Positions 22,448-32,316 of a DNA stretch of 37,239 bases are shown here, piece after piece. Within the stretch, counting starts at the first letter, position 1, and every line of letters starts with the position of its first letter. Below the pieces are notes generated by a model. It saw nothing but the letters and a program-made list of their open reading frames with translations. It did no database searches and was not told the DNA's origin. Source of the stretch: an uncultured Winogradskyella sp. (GTDB taxonomy: Bacteria; Bacteroidota; Bacteroidia; Flavobacteriales; Flavobacteriaceae); the NCBI RefSeq assembly GCF_947498005.1, contig NZ_CANMIW010000013.1, forward strand, positions 1 to 37,239, given 5' to 3'. Made by a program: the position numbers and the translations under genes.

Positions 22448-22460
22448 AATTAACGATTTG

Positions 22461-23093
22461 CTACTCAATATGTCTTCTAAACGTGCGCTTAACCTTATCA
22501 AAAATAGCTTCAATACGTTTTTGTTCAATTTTTTTAATTTTAGCAATAGATTCAAAATCTAATTTTCCAAAAATGTATAAATCCATTATGTTAGAGACAT
22601 TAAATGGTAACCAGTTGTAAAGTTTATCAAATGCTCTAGGCGATTGTTTAGTGGATAAATCTTTAACTTCAAAAGCGCTTAAAATAGAGGTTTCTTTATC
22701 AGAATACAGTTGTAATAATTCGCCTTCGTTTTGGTTGTACGATATATCGTTGAGCTCTGTGTTTAAAATAAAATCAAAATCGCCATCAATAGTGTAATCT
22801 TCACTAAGTTTCGATAGTTCTTTTTTTAGCAAAGCATCTGTGCTAATCGTTTCTTTATGGTGCGCTTCGTTTTTAAAAAGTACATTCATATAGTTATCAA
22901 CTATTTTAAATAGCTCAAGTTTTACAGCTAAATGTTCTGCTTCAATGTCAAAATCTTTATCATAGAGTTCAATAATACTCTCGTCAATAATTCCGTTTGA
23001 GGAAAACATATTTTTTGGTAAAATACCTGTAGATTCAGCAATATAAATTCTGTGTTTTACATAAGGATGTAAATGTGGTATGGCAGAAAGCAC
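22461..23093 (-). CDS. Conserved hypothetical protein (at least 210 aa), N-terminus uncertain
   Basis: I do not recognise this family. The product is soluble, acidic and largely helical, with no signal peptide. Its C-terminal third (LDFESIAKIKKIEQKRIEAI) resembles the region-4 helices of sigma factors, but that is weak. The nominal start is a GTG at 23093 (MLSAIPHLHPYVKHRIYIAE). The same frame stays open upstream to 23156 and reads EELTSETARNAFEKKVLSAI, which looks like real protein. No ATG, GTG or TTG lies in that extension, while an ATG at 23172 lies in a neighbouring frame. The true N-terminus is therefore longer, or a frameshift is present. It is divergent from tilS. Confidence 0.65.
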   Translation of the reverse strand: MLSAIPHLHPYVKHRIYIAESTGILPKNMFSSNGIIDESIIELYDKDFDIEAEHLAVKLELFKIVDNYMNVLFKNEAHHKETISTDALLKKELSKLSEDYTIDGDFDFILNTELNDISYNQNEGELLQLYSDKETSILSAFEVKDLSTKQSPRAFDKLYNWLPFNVSNIMDLYIFGKLDFESIAKIKKIEQKRIEAIFDKVKRTFRRHIE

Positions 23094-23273
23094 CTTTTTT
23101 TCAAAGGCATTTCGTGCTGTTTCTGATGTTAATTCTTCTGATACACTCCTGACCTGTTATTTTTAAATTCATTTAAAGTTAAATAAAAAGTAAATACATC
23201 AATATGATAAAAGTCATTTTAACAGCAGTCATTTTGGCTTAAATAACATTAAACTTTGCTGATTAGAGGCTCA

Positions 23274-23301
23274 TTTGGATTGAATAATTTCAATATCTTT
23301 G
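23274..23301 (+). promoter_or_regulatory. Promoter candidate for tilS, nearly abutting the start codon
   Basis: TTTG at 23274-23277 and TATCTTTG at 23294-23301 match the -33 (TTTG) and -7 (TAnnTTTG) elements of Bacteroidota with a 16-bp spacer. The GTG start of tilS is at 23306, so transcription would begin at or next to the start codon, implying a leaderless or near-leaderless mRNA. Confidence 0.45.
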
Positions 23302-23305
23302 AGCT

Positions 23306-24619
23306 GTGCTAATAGACTTCAAAAATCATATAATTGATAAGCTTTCCATGTTGAATGACCGCAAACTACTCATTGCTATTTCTGGTGGAATAGACAGTGT
23401 GGTATTAGCGCATTTATGTCAAAACTTGAATTTGAATTTCTCACTAGCACACTGTAATTTTAATTTAAGAGCAGAGGAAAGTGACAAAGACGAAGCCTTT
23501 GTTATGGAAATGGCTGAAGATTTTGATGTTGAAGTTTTTGTTCAGAATTTTGATACAGAAACTTATGCCACAGAGCATAAGCGTTCTATACAAATGGCAG
23601 CGCGCGAGTTGCGTTACGATTGGTTTAAGGAATTGGCAGAACAGCTAAATTTCGATTATATTCTTACAGCGCATCATGCAGATGATAATCTAGAAACCTT
23701 TCTTATCAACTTTACAAGAGGAACTGGGCTGAATGGTTTAACCGGAATCCCAATGATAAATGATAACGTGGTAAGACCATTGTTACCATTTTCTAGAATT
23801 CAAATTGAAGCCTTCGCAAAAGCGCATCAAATTACTTGGCGAGAAGATGCCAGTAATGCATCTAGAAAATATCTGAGGAATAAGTTAAGGCACGAAATAG
23901 TGCCAATTTTAAAAGAAATCAATCCGCAATTATTAGACAGTTTTCAAAATACGCTGAGTCATCTTAACGATACACAACTGATTGTTGAAGAGCGATTATT
24001 GGATTTTAAGAAGCGAGCTATTATTTCGGAAGATGATTTAGGAATTACCTATAAAATTTCAGAGTTTAAAGCGGTTAAGAATCCAAAAGCTTATTTATTT
24101 GAGCTATTTAAAAATTATGGTTTCACAGAGTGGAATGATGTTGTGGATTTGTTAGATGCACAATCTGGTAAATTAGTAAAGTCTAACTCGCATCGTTTAA
24201 TAAAGCATCGTGAGTTTTTAATTCTAACAGAATTAAAGGATTTTGAGGAAAGTGAAACATCTCTTTTGATGTCAAAAAATGATAACGAAGTAGAAACACC
24301 ATTTGGTAATATGTGTTTTAAAGAAGTTGAAACAATTTCTGAGACCTCAAAGCATATTATTTACGTTGATAAAGACCTTTTAAAATTTCCTTTAGAATTA
24401 AGACTTTGGAAAGAAGGAGACACATTTCAACCATTAGGAATGTCAGGTAAAAAGAAAATCAGCAAATACCTAAAAGACGAAAAAGCATCATTAGTAAAAA
24501 AAGAAAATACTTGGGTGTTAACTTCAGAAGATAAAGTAATTTGGGTCGTTGGTAAACGTGCAGACGAACGGTTTAAAGTAAAAACCAATACAAAAGTAAT
24601 ACTTAAAGTGATTATTTAG
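23306..24619 (+). CDS. tilS: tRNA(Ile)-lysidine synthase TilS (437 aa)
   Basis: An essential enzyme that converts C34 of the AUA-reading isoleucine tRNA to lysidine. The PP-loop ATP motif SGGIDS is at residues 26-31. Further family landmarks are LAHCNFNLRAEESDKDE, AHHADDNLETFLINFTRGTG and SNASRKYLRNKLRHEIVPIL. The C-terminal substrate-binding domain ends with LWKEGDTFQPLGMSGKKKIS and WVVGKRADERF. Length is normal. GTG at 23306 places the PP-loop at the usual distance from the N-terminus; the ATG at 23348 would leave it too short. It is followed after 39 bp by adenine deaminase. Confidence 0.95.
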   Translation: MLIDFKNHIIDKLSMLNDRKLLIAISGGIDSVVLAHLCQNLNLNFSLAHCNFNLRAEESDKDEAFVMEMAEDFDVEVFVQNFDTETYATEHKRSIQMAARELRYDWFKELAEQLNFDYILTAHHADDNLETFLINFTRGTGLNGLTGIPMINDNVVRPLLPFSRIQIEAFAKAHQITWREDASNASRKYLRNKLRHEIVPILKEINPQLLDSFQNTLSHLNDTQLIVEERLLDFKKRAIISEDDLGITYKISEFKAVKNPKAYLFELFKNYGFTEWNDVVDLLDAQSGKLVKSNSHRLIKHREFLILTELKDFEESETSLLMSKNDNEVETPFGNMCFKEVETISETSKHIIYVDKDLLKFPLELRLWKEGDTFQPLGMSGKKKISKYLKDEKASLVKKENTWVLTSEDKVIWVVGKRADERFKVKTNTKVILKVII

Positions 24620-24658
24620 TATTTTAAACTTAAGTGATTGTAATAAAATAGAATAGAT

Positions 24659-26281
24659 TTGAAATTAAAAGGAAACATCGTAGACATTGAGAATCGTAAC
24701 GTCTTCAAAGGGGAAATCACGATTATAGATGGAAAAATTGCATCTATCGAAGAGAAAGATTGTGAAGAGAATCATTTCATTTTACCAGGTTTTGTAGATG
24801 CGCATATTCATATTGAAAGCTCAATGTTGGTGCCAAGCGAATTTGCAAAAATTGCTGTAAATCACGGAACCGTTGCTACCGTTTCTGACCCACACGAAAT
24901 TGCCAATGTGCTTGGTGTAAAAGGTGTGGAGTTTATGATAGAAAACGGAAAACAAACCCCTTTTAAATTCAACTTTGGAGCACCTTCTTGTGTGCCAGCA
25001 ACAAGTTTTGAATCCGCAGGAGCTATTATAGATTCTGATGACATTAAAGTCTTAATGGAAAACCCAGATATTAAATATTTGGCCGAAATGATGAATTATC
25101 CAGGCGTTATTTATGATGATGCGGAAGTGCTGAAGAAAATAGAATGGGCAAAACATTATAATAAACCTATTGATGGTCATGCGCCAGGATTACGAGGCGA
25201 TGATTTAACAAAGTATATTTCTGCAGGAATTTCTACTGACCACGAGTGTTTTTCATTTGAAGAAGGTTTAGAGAAGCTTCAAAAAGGCATGAAAGTGATT
25301 ATTAGAGAAGGTAGTGCTGCTAAAAATTTTGAAGCTTTAATCGATTTGCTAGACGAACATTATAAAAATATGATGTTTTGCAGTGATGATAAGCATCCAG
25401 ATGATTTGTTATTAGGTCATATCAATCAAATTTGTGCAAGAGCTGTTGCTAAAGGCAATGATGTATTTAAAGTATTACAAGCGGCTTGTGTAAATCCTGT
25501 AAAACATTACAACTTAGATGTTGGGTTGCTAAATATTGGCGACGATGCGGATTGTATTGTTATGGAAGATTTAAAAGACTTTAAAACGCTTCAAACGTAT
25601 ATTAATGGCGAACTGGTTTCAGATAATGGTGTTTCAAAAGTGAAACATGTTAAGTTTGAAAACCTTAATAATTTCAACACCACTAAAAAAGAAGTTTCAG
25701 ATTTTAGATTAGCATCTAAGGCTAAGGAAATTAGAGTTATAGAATGTTTAGATGGCGAATTAATTACCAATGAGATTATCGCAGCATCTACAATTAAAGA
25801 CGGCAATCTTGTATCGAATACAGACACTGATATTTTAAAGATGACGGTTGTAAATCGTTATAATAATGATGCGCCTGCTATTGCCTTTATTAAAAACTAC
25901 GGACTAAAAGAAGGTGCTATTGCGAGTTCTGTTGGTCATGATTCGCATAACATAATCGCTATTGGTGTTTCGGACGAAGCTATTTGCAAAGCAGTTAACC
26001 TTTTAATTGAAAATGAAGGTGGTATTTGTGCGATTTCAGACACGGAAGAAAAAGTAATTCCGTTGCCAGTTGCTGGTATTATGAGCGACCAAAATGCAGA
26101 AATTATAGGTAAGCATTATTCCGAATTAGATAAAATGGCAAAGGAATTAGGTAGTAAACTTCATGCGCCTTATATGAGTTTGTCTTTTATGGCTTTATTG
26201 GTTATTCCTGCGCTAAAACTAAGCGATAAAGGCCTTTTTAATGGTGGGAAATTTGAATTTACGTCTGTCGAGGTGTCTTAA
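24659..26281 (+). CDS. ade: Adenine deaminase (540 aa)
   Basis: A metal-dependent amidohydrolase that turns adenine into hypoxanthine for purine salvage. It has the metal-binding AHIHIESS (His49, His51) after [16 protein letters not shown] (75-85), a [11 protein letters not shown] segment with another ligand His, [12 protein letters not shown], and [14 protein letters not shown]. The C-terminal domain has [14 protein letters not shown] and GGICAISD, typical of this adenine deaminase branch. Length is close to the family norm of ~550-600. The start is TTG at 24659 ([10 protein letters not shown]). It lies 39 bp after tilS in the same direction and may be co-transcribed. Confidence 0.94.
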   Translation: MKLKGNIVDIENRNVFKGEITIIDGKIASIEEKDCEENHFILPGFVDAHIHIESSMLVPSEFAKIAVNHGTVATVSDPHEIANVLGVKGVEFMIENGKQTPFKFNFGAPSCVPATSFESAGAIIDSDDIKVLMENPDIKYLAEMMNYPGVIYDDAEVLKKIEWAKHYNKPIDGHAPGLRGDDLTKYISAGISTDHECFSFEEGLEKLQKGMKVIIREGSAAKNFEALIDLLDEHYKNMMFCSDDKHPDDLLLGHINQICARAVAKGNDVFKVLQAACVNPVKHYNLDVGLLNIGDDADCIVMEDLKDFKTLQTYINGELVSDNGVSKVKHVKFENLNNFNTTKKEVSDFRLASKAKEIRVIECLDGELITNEIIAASTIKDGNLVSNTDTDILKMTVVNRYNNDAPAIAFIKNYGLKEGAIASSVGHDSHNIIAIGVSDEAICKAVNLLIENEGGICAISDTEEKVIPLPVAGIMSDQNAEIIGKHYSELDKMAKELGSKLHAPYMSLSFMALLVIPALKLSDKGLFNGGKFEFTSVEVS

Positions 26282-26298
26282 ATTTTAACAATGTTTAG

Positions 26299-26319
26299 GC
26301 AATTAAATTATTAAATTGC
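26299..26319. repeat. Short inverted repeat between ade and the T9SS cargo gene
   Basis: GCAATTAAA and TTAAATTGC form an inverted repeat across 26299-26319 in the 54-bp gap. It lacks a U tract, so it is at most a weak terminator or a regulatory hairpin. Confidence 0.3.
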
Positions 26320-26335
26320 AACAAAATCATCAATC

Positions 26336-28786
26336 ATGAAAAATATACTATTAGCTGTGGCTTTTTTGTTCACAGCAATTGGTAGTGCGCAATTAGTGTC
26401 TACAAGTAGCGTGACAGTTGGAGGAGCAGGTGACTATACAAATCAACCATATGTGCCACAAGCTAAATTTTCGCGTACACAAACCATTTATTATCCTGAG
26501 CAAATTAAATTTAATGGTGAGATTACTGGCCTAAGATTTTTTACGGCATTTTCTAATAGTACAACATCTCCAACTCCAAATACAAGCTTAATTTTTAAAA
26601 TAGGACATACTACTAAAGAGGAATTTGTATCTGGCGATGGTTTTATACCTGATGAGGATTTAACCGAAATTGGAATCACAACATATTATGCAAATGCGTA
26701 TGAGTTTATTTTAATTTTTGATGAATCTTTTACATATAATGGAACCGATAATTTGGTAATCGATGTAGAAGATATTAATCCTGGCCACACAACTAGTGCT
26801 TTGTTTGGATGGGAAGGCACAGAGAACTTTAATAATCCACCAACAAGGAGTCGTGTAAGTATAACAGAGGAATTTGATGATGGTTCTACTTCAACGTCAG
26901 TGTTATTGCAGAATTCTTATGCGAAAACACGTTTTGATGGCAATTTGCAAATTTGTCAAACTGTTTCTGTTATCAGTATGGACAACATAACAGATACAAC
27001 AGCAGAGTTTACGCTTAGCGATATTCCTGATGCAAACCATTACAGATATGTCATTACCGAAGCTGGTGAAGATATTCCTGAAACTTACACTATAACAAAC
27101 AATCAAACATTCTCTGTGTCTGGTCTATTGCCTTCACAAGACTATTATGTCAATGTAAAAACAGATTGTGATGCCTTTGGTGTTACATCTGGTTATCGTA
27201 GCTTTTATTTTAAAACTAGACCAGAAGTTTTAAGTGTGCCTTATACCATTGATTTTGAATCTGAATTTGAGAGAGATTACGCTGTGCCAAATTACGGTGT
27301 GGAAATAAATGGAGAAGCAGCAAATGCAAGTGCATATGGTTTAATGCTCAACGGTCCTGGTTATCCTCAATACCTTGGTTATAATGAGTATGGAGATCCG
27401 TTTGAAGAAAATTTAGATTTTATAAGAACTGTGACTATTGATGCAGATTTATCTCAAAATACAACTGAGCCAGTATTAAGATTTGATATTAGTCAGACAT
27501 CTAGTGCTTATTTGCGTGTTAAAATAAAAGCTTATGCAGATGATAATGTGTATACAGGTGTTGCTGAAGACTTTGTTTTCAATGCAGCGTATGACGATAA
27601 TAGTTTTAAAACCGTTTCTATAGATTTATCGCAATTTGTAGGTAATCTCGTGACTATAAAATTAGAAAACGTTAGTCGATCTAACAATAATAGAACGTAC
27701 TTAGATAATATTCAATTATTAGAAAATGATTGTGAGAACATTGCAAATATCTCAGCACTTAGTGCATTAGATAGTATTGCATTAAATTGGGACGCGACAG
27801 CTGATAACGACTACGAAGTCATAGCTGCTGAGTTTGACGACATTCTTGGAGTTGATTATATTTCCTCAGATAATAGTAGTCATACGTTTTCAAATTTAAC
27901 GCCAGCAACATCATATAAACTTTTTGTTCGAAATAGTTGTTCAGTCTCACTGTCACCATGGAAAAAAATCTATGCATCTACAGATCCTGAATATTTAGAA
28001 CTAGGTTATGATAATTACTTTAGCGACGAATCATCGCTTAATACCGACTTGTTTTCTGTATTGCATAGCGAATCCTCTAAGATAGAGTTTGTGAATTATT
28101 CTGTGTACGATAGGTTGGTGCTTCATCAACGCGATTCTAATGCAGAATGGGTTGGAGGAGAGACAACAACAGAATCACAAGCTTGGAATGAAAATAAGGA
28201 TTTCTTAACGGCTTTAAAATTTAAGATTGATGGTGCATCTTTAGTTGATGGTAATGTAGATATAGAATTTAGACAATTACATCATTATAGTTCTACACCT
28301 GCAAATTCATGGTTTAGAATATTAATTAATGGCGTGCAATATGGACCAAGTTATAACCCAATAACGAGATATCAAGATCCAGTTACTGCGATAAGTATAG
28401 ATTTAGATGCATACATAGGAGATGATATTGTTTTTGAGTTGCAACACGTTGGTCGTACTAAAGATTATTTTTCACTAACGCCAATTGGTGGAGATGGTAC
28501 ATTGATCAATAGAATCGCTTTTACAGGTAATGCGTTGTCTGTGACTGAAGAAGACAGACTTTTAGTTAAGTTATATCCTAATCCTGCTTCATCTGAGTTG
28601 CTTCTGGAAGGGCTTCAAAATAATAGTGATATAAGAATTTTAGATTCAAACGGAAGAATGTTAAACTCGTTTAAGTCAATTGGTAATAGTGCTTCCTTGG
28701 ATATTTCCGACTATAATTCAGGACTATATTTTGCTGAAATTTCTGTAAATAATAAATTACAGACGTATAAATTTATTAAAAACTAA
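26336..28786 (+). CDS. Secreted T9SS cargo protein with FN3-like domains and type A sorting domain (816 aa)
   Basis: The N-terminus is a Sec signal peptide (NILLAVAFLFTAIGSAQ). The C-terminal ~70 residues form a type A sorting domain: KLYPNPASSELLLEG, ILDSNGRMLNSF and SGLYFAEISVNNKLQTYKFI, so the protein should cross the outer membrane by the type IX system and be attached or released outside. The middle has two fibronectin-III-like segments (about 205-290, with DYYVNVKTDCDAFG; about 490-560, with SYKLFVRNSCSVSLSPWKK) alternating with jelly-roll-like segments (PYTIDFESEFERDY; VDIEFRQLHHYSSTPANSWF). No catalytic domain is recognised. It is probably an adhesin or carbohydrate-contact protein. 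Confidence 0.87.
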   Translation: MKNILLAVAFLFTAIGSAQLVSTSSVTVGGAGDYTNQPYVPQAKFSRTQTIYYPEQIKFNGEITGLRFFTAFSNSTTSPTPNTSLIFKIGHTTKEEFVSGDGFIPDEDLTEIGITTYYANAYEFILIFDESFTYNGTDNLVIDVEDINPGHTTSALFGWEGTENFNNPPTRSRVSITEEFDDGSTSTSVLLQNSYAKTRFDGNLQICQTVSVISMDNITDTTAEFTLSDIPDANHYRYVITEAGEDIPETYTITNNQTFSVSGLLPSQDYYVNVKTDCDAFGVTSGYRSFYFKTRPEVLSVPYTIDFESEFERDYAVPNYGVEINGEAANASAYGLMLNGPGYPQYLGYNEYGDPFEENLDFIRTVTIDADLSQNTTEPVLRFDISQTSSAYLRVKIKAYADDNVYTGVAEDFVFNAAYDDNSFKTVSIDLSQFVGNLVTIKLENVSRSNNNRTYLDNIQLLENDCENIANISALSALDSIALNWDATADNDYEVIAAEFDDILGVDYISSDNSSHTFSNLTPATSYKLFVRNSCSVSLSPWKKIYASTDPEYLELGYDNYFSDESSLNTDLFSVLHSESSKIEFVNYSVYDRLVLHQRDSNAEWVGGETTTESQAWNENKDFLTALKFKIDGASLVDGNVDIEFRQLHHYSSTPANSWFRILINGVQYGPSYNPITRYQDPVTAISIDLDAYIGDDIVFELQHVGRTKDYFSLTPIGGDGTLINRIAFTGNALSVTEEDRLLVKLYPNPASSELLLEGLQNNSDIRILDSNGRMLNSFKSIGNSASLDISDYNSGLYFAEISVNNKLQTYKFIKN

Positions 28787-28815
28787 CCTAATACACTTAA
28801 TAAAAACCAACCACT

Positions 28816-30732
28816 ATGTTTATTAGAAAAACTATATCAATTCTTCTTTTATTTTTAACAGTATTAGGATGTAAATCCAATTTAAAAACGACTGATAATA
28901 ATTTAGAAACTGCAAACGAAGTAGTTAATGAGGTTAAGGCTGTAGCTGAAGAACGTTACAGTCCAATGGATCACTATACTAAGAAAGAGGTGATGATAGA
29001 AATGCGAGATGGTATAAAATTGCATACTACCATTTACTCGCCAAAAGATATGTCTAAAACATATCCGATTTTAATGAAGCGCACGCCATACAGCTGCAGG
29101 CCGTACGGAGAAAATGAATTTCCTAGTAAGGTTGGACCAAATAGATATCTTATGGAAGAAGGTAATATTATGGTGTATCAAGATGTGAGAGGTCGTTGGA
29201 ATAGTGAAGGTGTTTACGATAATATGCGAGCGTACATACCTAATAAAACAGGCAAGCAATTTGATGAAGCTAGTGATACCTATGATACTATTGAATGGTT
29301 AGTAAATAATGTTGATAATAGTAATGGCAATGTTGGTACTTATGGTATTTCTTATCCAGGGTTTTATGCAACATATTCATTGTTAGACTCGCATCCTGCT
29401 TTAAAAGCAGTTTCGCCTCAGGCTTGTATTGGAGATTTCTTTTTCGATGATTTTATTCATAATGGCGCCTTTTTATTAAGTTATTGGAGAGCAACTTCGG
29501 TTTTTGGTTACATGAAAGATCAGCCAACAAAAGAATCTTGGTATGCATTTCCAGATATAGGAACAGAAGATCAGCATCAATTCTTTCTAGATCATATGCC
29601 GTTAAGTAAGTTAAATAGTTTTTATGGTGAAGACAATGTCTTTATGGAGCAAATAAAAACCCATGTTACTTATGATGATTTTTGGAAAGCTAGAGGAATC
29701 ATTCAGCATTTAAAAGATATTAAACCAGCAACGATGGTTGTAGGTGGTTTGTTTGATGCTGAAGATCTATACGGACCTTTTAATACTTATAAGAGTATTG
29801 AAAAAAATAGTACTAATTATAATACGGTTGTCTTTGGACCTTGGAGTCATGGCGATTGGGCAAGAAATAAAGAAAGGCAAGTGGTTGGTAATATTCATTT
29901 TGGAGATAGTGTCTCAGATAGTTTTCAAAAAAATGTTGAAACTAAATTCTTTAATCATTTTCTAAAAGGTGAGGCTAATGGTAAAACAGGTTTGCCAGAA
30001 GCTAGTATGTTTAACACAGGTACTAAGCAATGGGAATCTTTTGCGTCTTGGCCACCAGAAAATACAGCTAAAGAAAGTTACTTTATGCAACCTTCTGAGC
30101 GCTTAACAAAGCAAGCTAATCGCATGATGGCAACTTCAGACTTTGTGAGTGACCCTAAAAAACCTGTCCCATACACAGAAGATATAAAAGTTGGGTTTAC
30201 ACCACGTAAATTCATGACGGACGACCAGCGTTTTGCATCTAGACGACCAGATGTTTTAACTTTTGAAACTGAGATTTTAGAAAACGATATTACGCTTGCT
30301 GGCGATATTCTGGCGAAGTTGAACGTATCTACAACAGGAACAGCAGCCGACTGGATTGTTAAGGTAGTTGATGTTTTTCCGTCGGATATGGAAAACACAG
30401 AAGACGTACAAGATCATTTAAAACTGAGTAACTATCATATGATGGTAAGGAGTGAAGTGTTGCGTGGACGTTTCAGAAACAGTATGTCTAAGCCAGAACC
30501 GTTTGTACCAAATGAGAAAACTGCGGTTAATTTGAAGCTTCAAGATGTGTTTCATACATTTAAAAAAGGACATAAAATTCAAGTACAAGTGCAAAGCACA
30601 TTTTTCCCTTATATAGATGCGAATCCACAAACGTATGTCGATAATATTTTTGAAGCAAAGGAATCTGATTTTCAGAAGCAAACACATAAGGTTTATAATG
30701 ATTCTGCTATTGAGTTTACTGTTTTAAAATAA
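28816..30732 (+). CDS. CocE/NonD-family serine hydrolase, lipoprotein (638 aa)
   Basis: An alpha/beta hydrolase of the X-Pro dipeptidyl-peptidase/cocaine-esterase family, anchored by a lipobox cysteine at 19 (LTVLGCKSN). The early strand EMRDGIKLHTTIYSPKDM is typical. The triad can be read as Ser179 (TYGISYPGF), Asp314 (GGLFDAEDLYGP) and His345 (FGPWSHGDW). The C-terminal ~200 residues form the family's jelly-roll domain (TFETEILENDITLAGDILAK, then GHKIQVQVQSTFFPY). Length suits the family. Substrates may be proline-containing peptides, glutaryl-amides or esters; the sequence does not decide. It follows the T9SS cargo gene by 29 bp. Confidence 0.92.
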   Translation: MFIRKTISILLLFLTVLGCKSNLKTTDNNLETANEVVNEVKAVAEERYSPMDHYTKKEVMIEMRDGIKLHTTIYSPKDMSKTYPILMKRTPYSCRPYGENEFPSKVGPNRYLMEEGNIMVYQDVRGRWNSEGVYDNMRAYIPNKTGKQFDEASDTYDTIEWLVNNVDNSNGNVGTYGISYPGFYATYSLLDSHPALKAVSPQACIGDFFFDDFIHNGAFLLSYWRATSVFGYMKDQPTKESWYAFPDIGTEDQHQFFLDHMPLSKLNSFYGEDNVFMEQIKTHVTYDDFWKARGIIQHLKDIKPATMVVGGLFDAEDLYGPFNTYKSIEKNSTNYNTVVFGPWSHGDWARNKERQVVGNIHFGDSVSDSFQKNVETKFFNHFLKGEANGKTGLPEASMFNTGTKQWESFASWPPENTAKESYFMQPSERLTKQANRMMATSDFVSDPKKPVPYTEDIKVGFTPRKFMTDDQRFASRRPDVLTFETEILENDITLAGDILAKLNVSTTGTAADWIVKVVDVFPSDMENTEDVQDHLKLSNYHMMVRSEVLRGRFRNSMSKPEPFVPNEKTAVNLKLQDVFHTFKKGHKIQVQVQSTFFPYIDANPQTYVDNIFEAKESDFQKQTHKVYNDSAIEFTVLK

Positions 30733-30786
30733 CATAAAATTGTTTCCTCGAGCCCAGTTGAAAGGTTGTAATAGAACAAATAAATA

Positions 30787-31749
30787 ATGCCAATAATAGA
30801 GCCAACTTATAAACCACCCTTTTGGGCAAAAACGAGTTTTACATCTACTGTGTTTTCTGGTTTAGCACGCAGAGTTGAAGGTGTTGAGCAAATAAGGGAA
30901 CGAATTACATTACCAGATACAGATTTTTTAGATTTAGATTGGAGCTACGCTAAACAAAAATCAAATAAGGTAATTGTTCTATTACATGGTTTAGAAGGAA
31001 GTGCTCAGCGACCATATATTCAAGGAACAGCAAAACTATTTAATGAAAATAATATTGACGCTGTTGGTGTGAATTTTCGAGGTTGCAGTGGTGAACCAAA
31101 TCGGTTGTTTAGAAGTTATCATTCTGGTGCAACTGAAGATTTAGAAGCTGTTATTCAGCATGTTTTATCTAAGAGTAAATACGATGAAATTTATATAAAA
31201 GGTATTAGTCTTGGTGCTAATATGGCTTTAAAATATGCAGGAGAAAAAGTTGATTTACCAAAAGAATTAAAAGCTGTAATTGCAGTTTCAACACCATGTT
31301 ATTTAAAAGGATCTTGCGAGGCTTTACTAAGTTTAAGAAATAAACATTATGCTATTCGGTTTTTAGCACATCTAAAAGAAAAGCTAAAACCGAAATTAGA
31401 GCAATTTCCTCAAAATATTACAATTAAGGATTTTAATTCAATTAAAACTTTAATTGATTTTGATGATGTCTATACGTCAAAAGCACATGGATTCAATGGC
31501 GCTTTAGATTATTATGACAAGGCCAGTTGTTTGCAATTTCTTCCAGATATTAAAGTACCTTCTTTAATTATTAATGCACTCAACGATTCGTTTTTATCGC
31601 CTGAATGTTTTCCTGTTAAGGAAGCTAAACACAATTCTAATTTGTATTTAGAAATGCCAAAACATGGAGGTCATGTTGGTTTTATAGACAAAGGAAATGT
31701 GTATTATAACGAAAAACGTGCTTTGGATTTTGTGAATGGGCTTCCTTGA
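30787..31749 (+). CDS. YheT-type alpha/beta hydrolase (320 aa)
   Basis: A cytosolic hydrolase of the AB-hydrolase-4 family (YheT-like). Recognisable parts are the N-terminal KPPFWAKTSFTSTVFSGLAR, the oxyanion strand VIVLLHGLEGSAQRPYIQG, GVNFRGCSGEPNRLFRSYHS, and a probable triad of Ser141 (KGISLGAN), Asp267 (NDSFLSPEC) and His296 (KHGGHVGF). Length is typical. Family members are poorly characterised esterases. It begins 54 bp after the CocE-type gene. A small lipoprotein gene follows. Confidence 0.9.
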   Translation: MPIIEPTYKPPFWAKTSFTSTVFSGLARRVEGVEQIRERITLPDTDFLDLDWSYAKQKSNKVIVLLHGLEGSAQRPYIQGTAKLFNENNIDAVGVNFRGCSGEPNRLFRSYHSGATEDLEAVIQHVLSKSKYDEIYIKGISLGANMALKYAGEKVDLPKELKAVIAVSTPCYLKGSCEALLSLRNKHYAIRFLAHLKEKLKPKLEQFPQNITIKDFNSIKTLIDFDDVYTSKAHGFNGALDYYDKASCLQFLPDIKVPSLIINALNDSFLSPECFPVKEAKHNSNLYLEMPKHGGHVGFIDKGNVYYNEKRALDFVNGLP

Positions 31750-31786
31750 GTAAAAATCTTTTCATAACTTTAAGTCAAATAAATTG

Positions 31787-32290
31787 ATGCCTATGAAGTT
31801 CCTCAAATCATTTCAGTATAAAACAGTATTGAAATCTATTTCCATAAAATCTTTTGTGGGAATTGCTTTCGTAGCAATGGTTTTAGTGTCTTGCCAAAGT
31901 CTTAAAACAGCAGTTTTTGATCAATATTCTTACCAACAAGCCATCTCATTAAAAGTGGAAGGTCTTAACTTAATGGATGAGGCTGTAAATGATTTTACGC
32001 AACATGCGGCTGAAGTTAAAACACTACGATTAGATCTTCAAAAAATTATGGAATATGAAAAGAACAAGCCAGACAATGAAGTGAGTTGTGCAATGTGGAA
32101 ATCAATTGCAAATGAAGAGCGAAACTTATTAGCTGGATTTCTTAAGCGCTGGAAAGAAAAGAATCAATTATCTCAGGTATTTATAGATGAGGCAAAAATT
32201 CAAGTTTCTGAATCTATTGATCTTATTATTAAATATGAGGGTCAAAAGAATAAAACCAACGAAACTAAGATTCTTAACTTTTTAAACTAG
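31787..32290 (+). CDS. Hypothetical small lipoprotein (about 167 aa)
   Basis: A long basic N-terminal region is followed by a hydrophobic stretch and a lipobox (VAMVLVSCQS), so the product is probably an envelope lipoprotein. The mature part of ~130 residues is helical and charged (LNLMDEAVNDFTQHAAEVKT, later SESIDLIIKYEGQKNK) and may form a coiled-coil or four-helix bundle. The frame opens at a TTG at 31784, but the ATG at 31787 or the one at 31793 is more natural; the latter gives a signal peptide nearer normal length. A 107-aa gene follows after 26 bp. Family not recognised. Confidence 0.65.
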   Translation: MPMKFLKSFQYKTVLKSISIKSFVGIAFVAMVLVSCQSLKTAVFDQYSYQQAISLKVEGLNLMDEAVNDFTQHAAEVKTLRLDLQKIMEYEKNKPDNEVSCAMWKSIANEERNLLAGFLKRWKEKNQLSQVFIDEAKIQVSESIDLIIKYEGQKNKTNETKILNFLN

Positions 32291-32316
32291 TTACCAAAAC
32301 AAATACATCGTATAAA

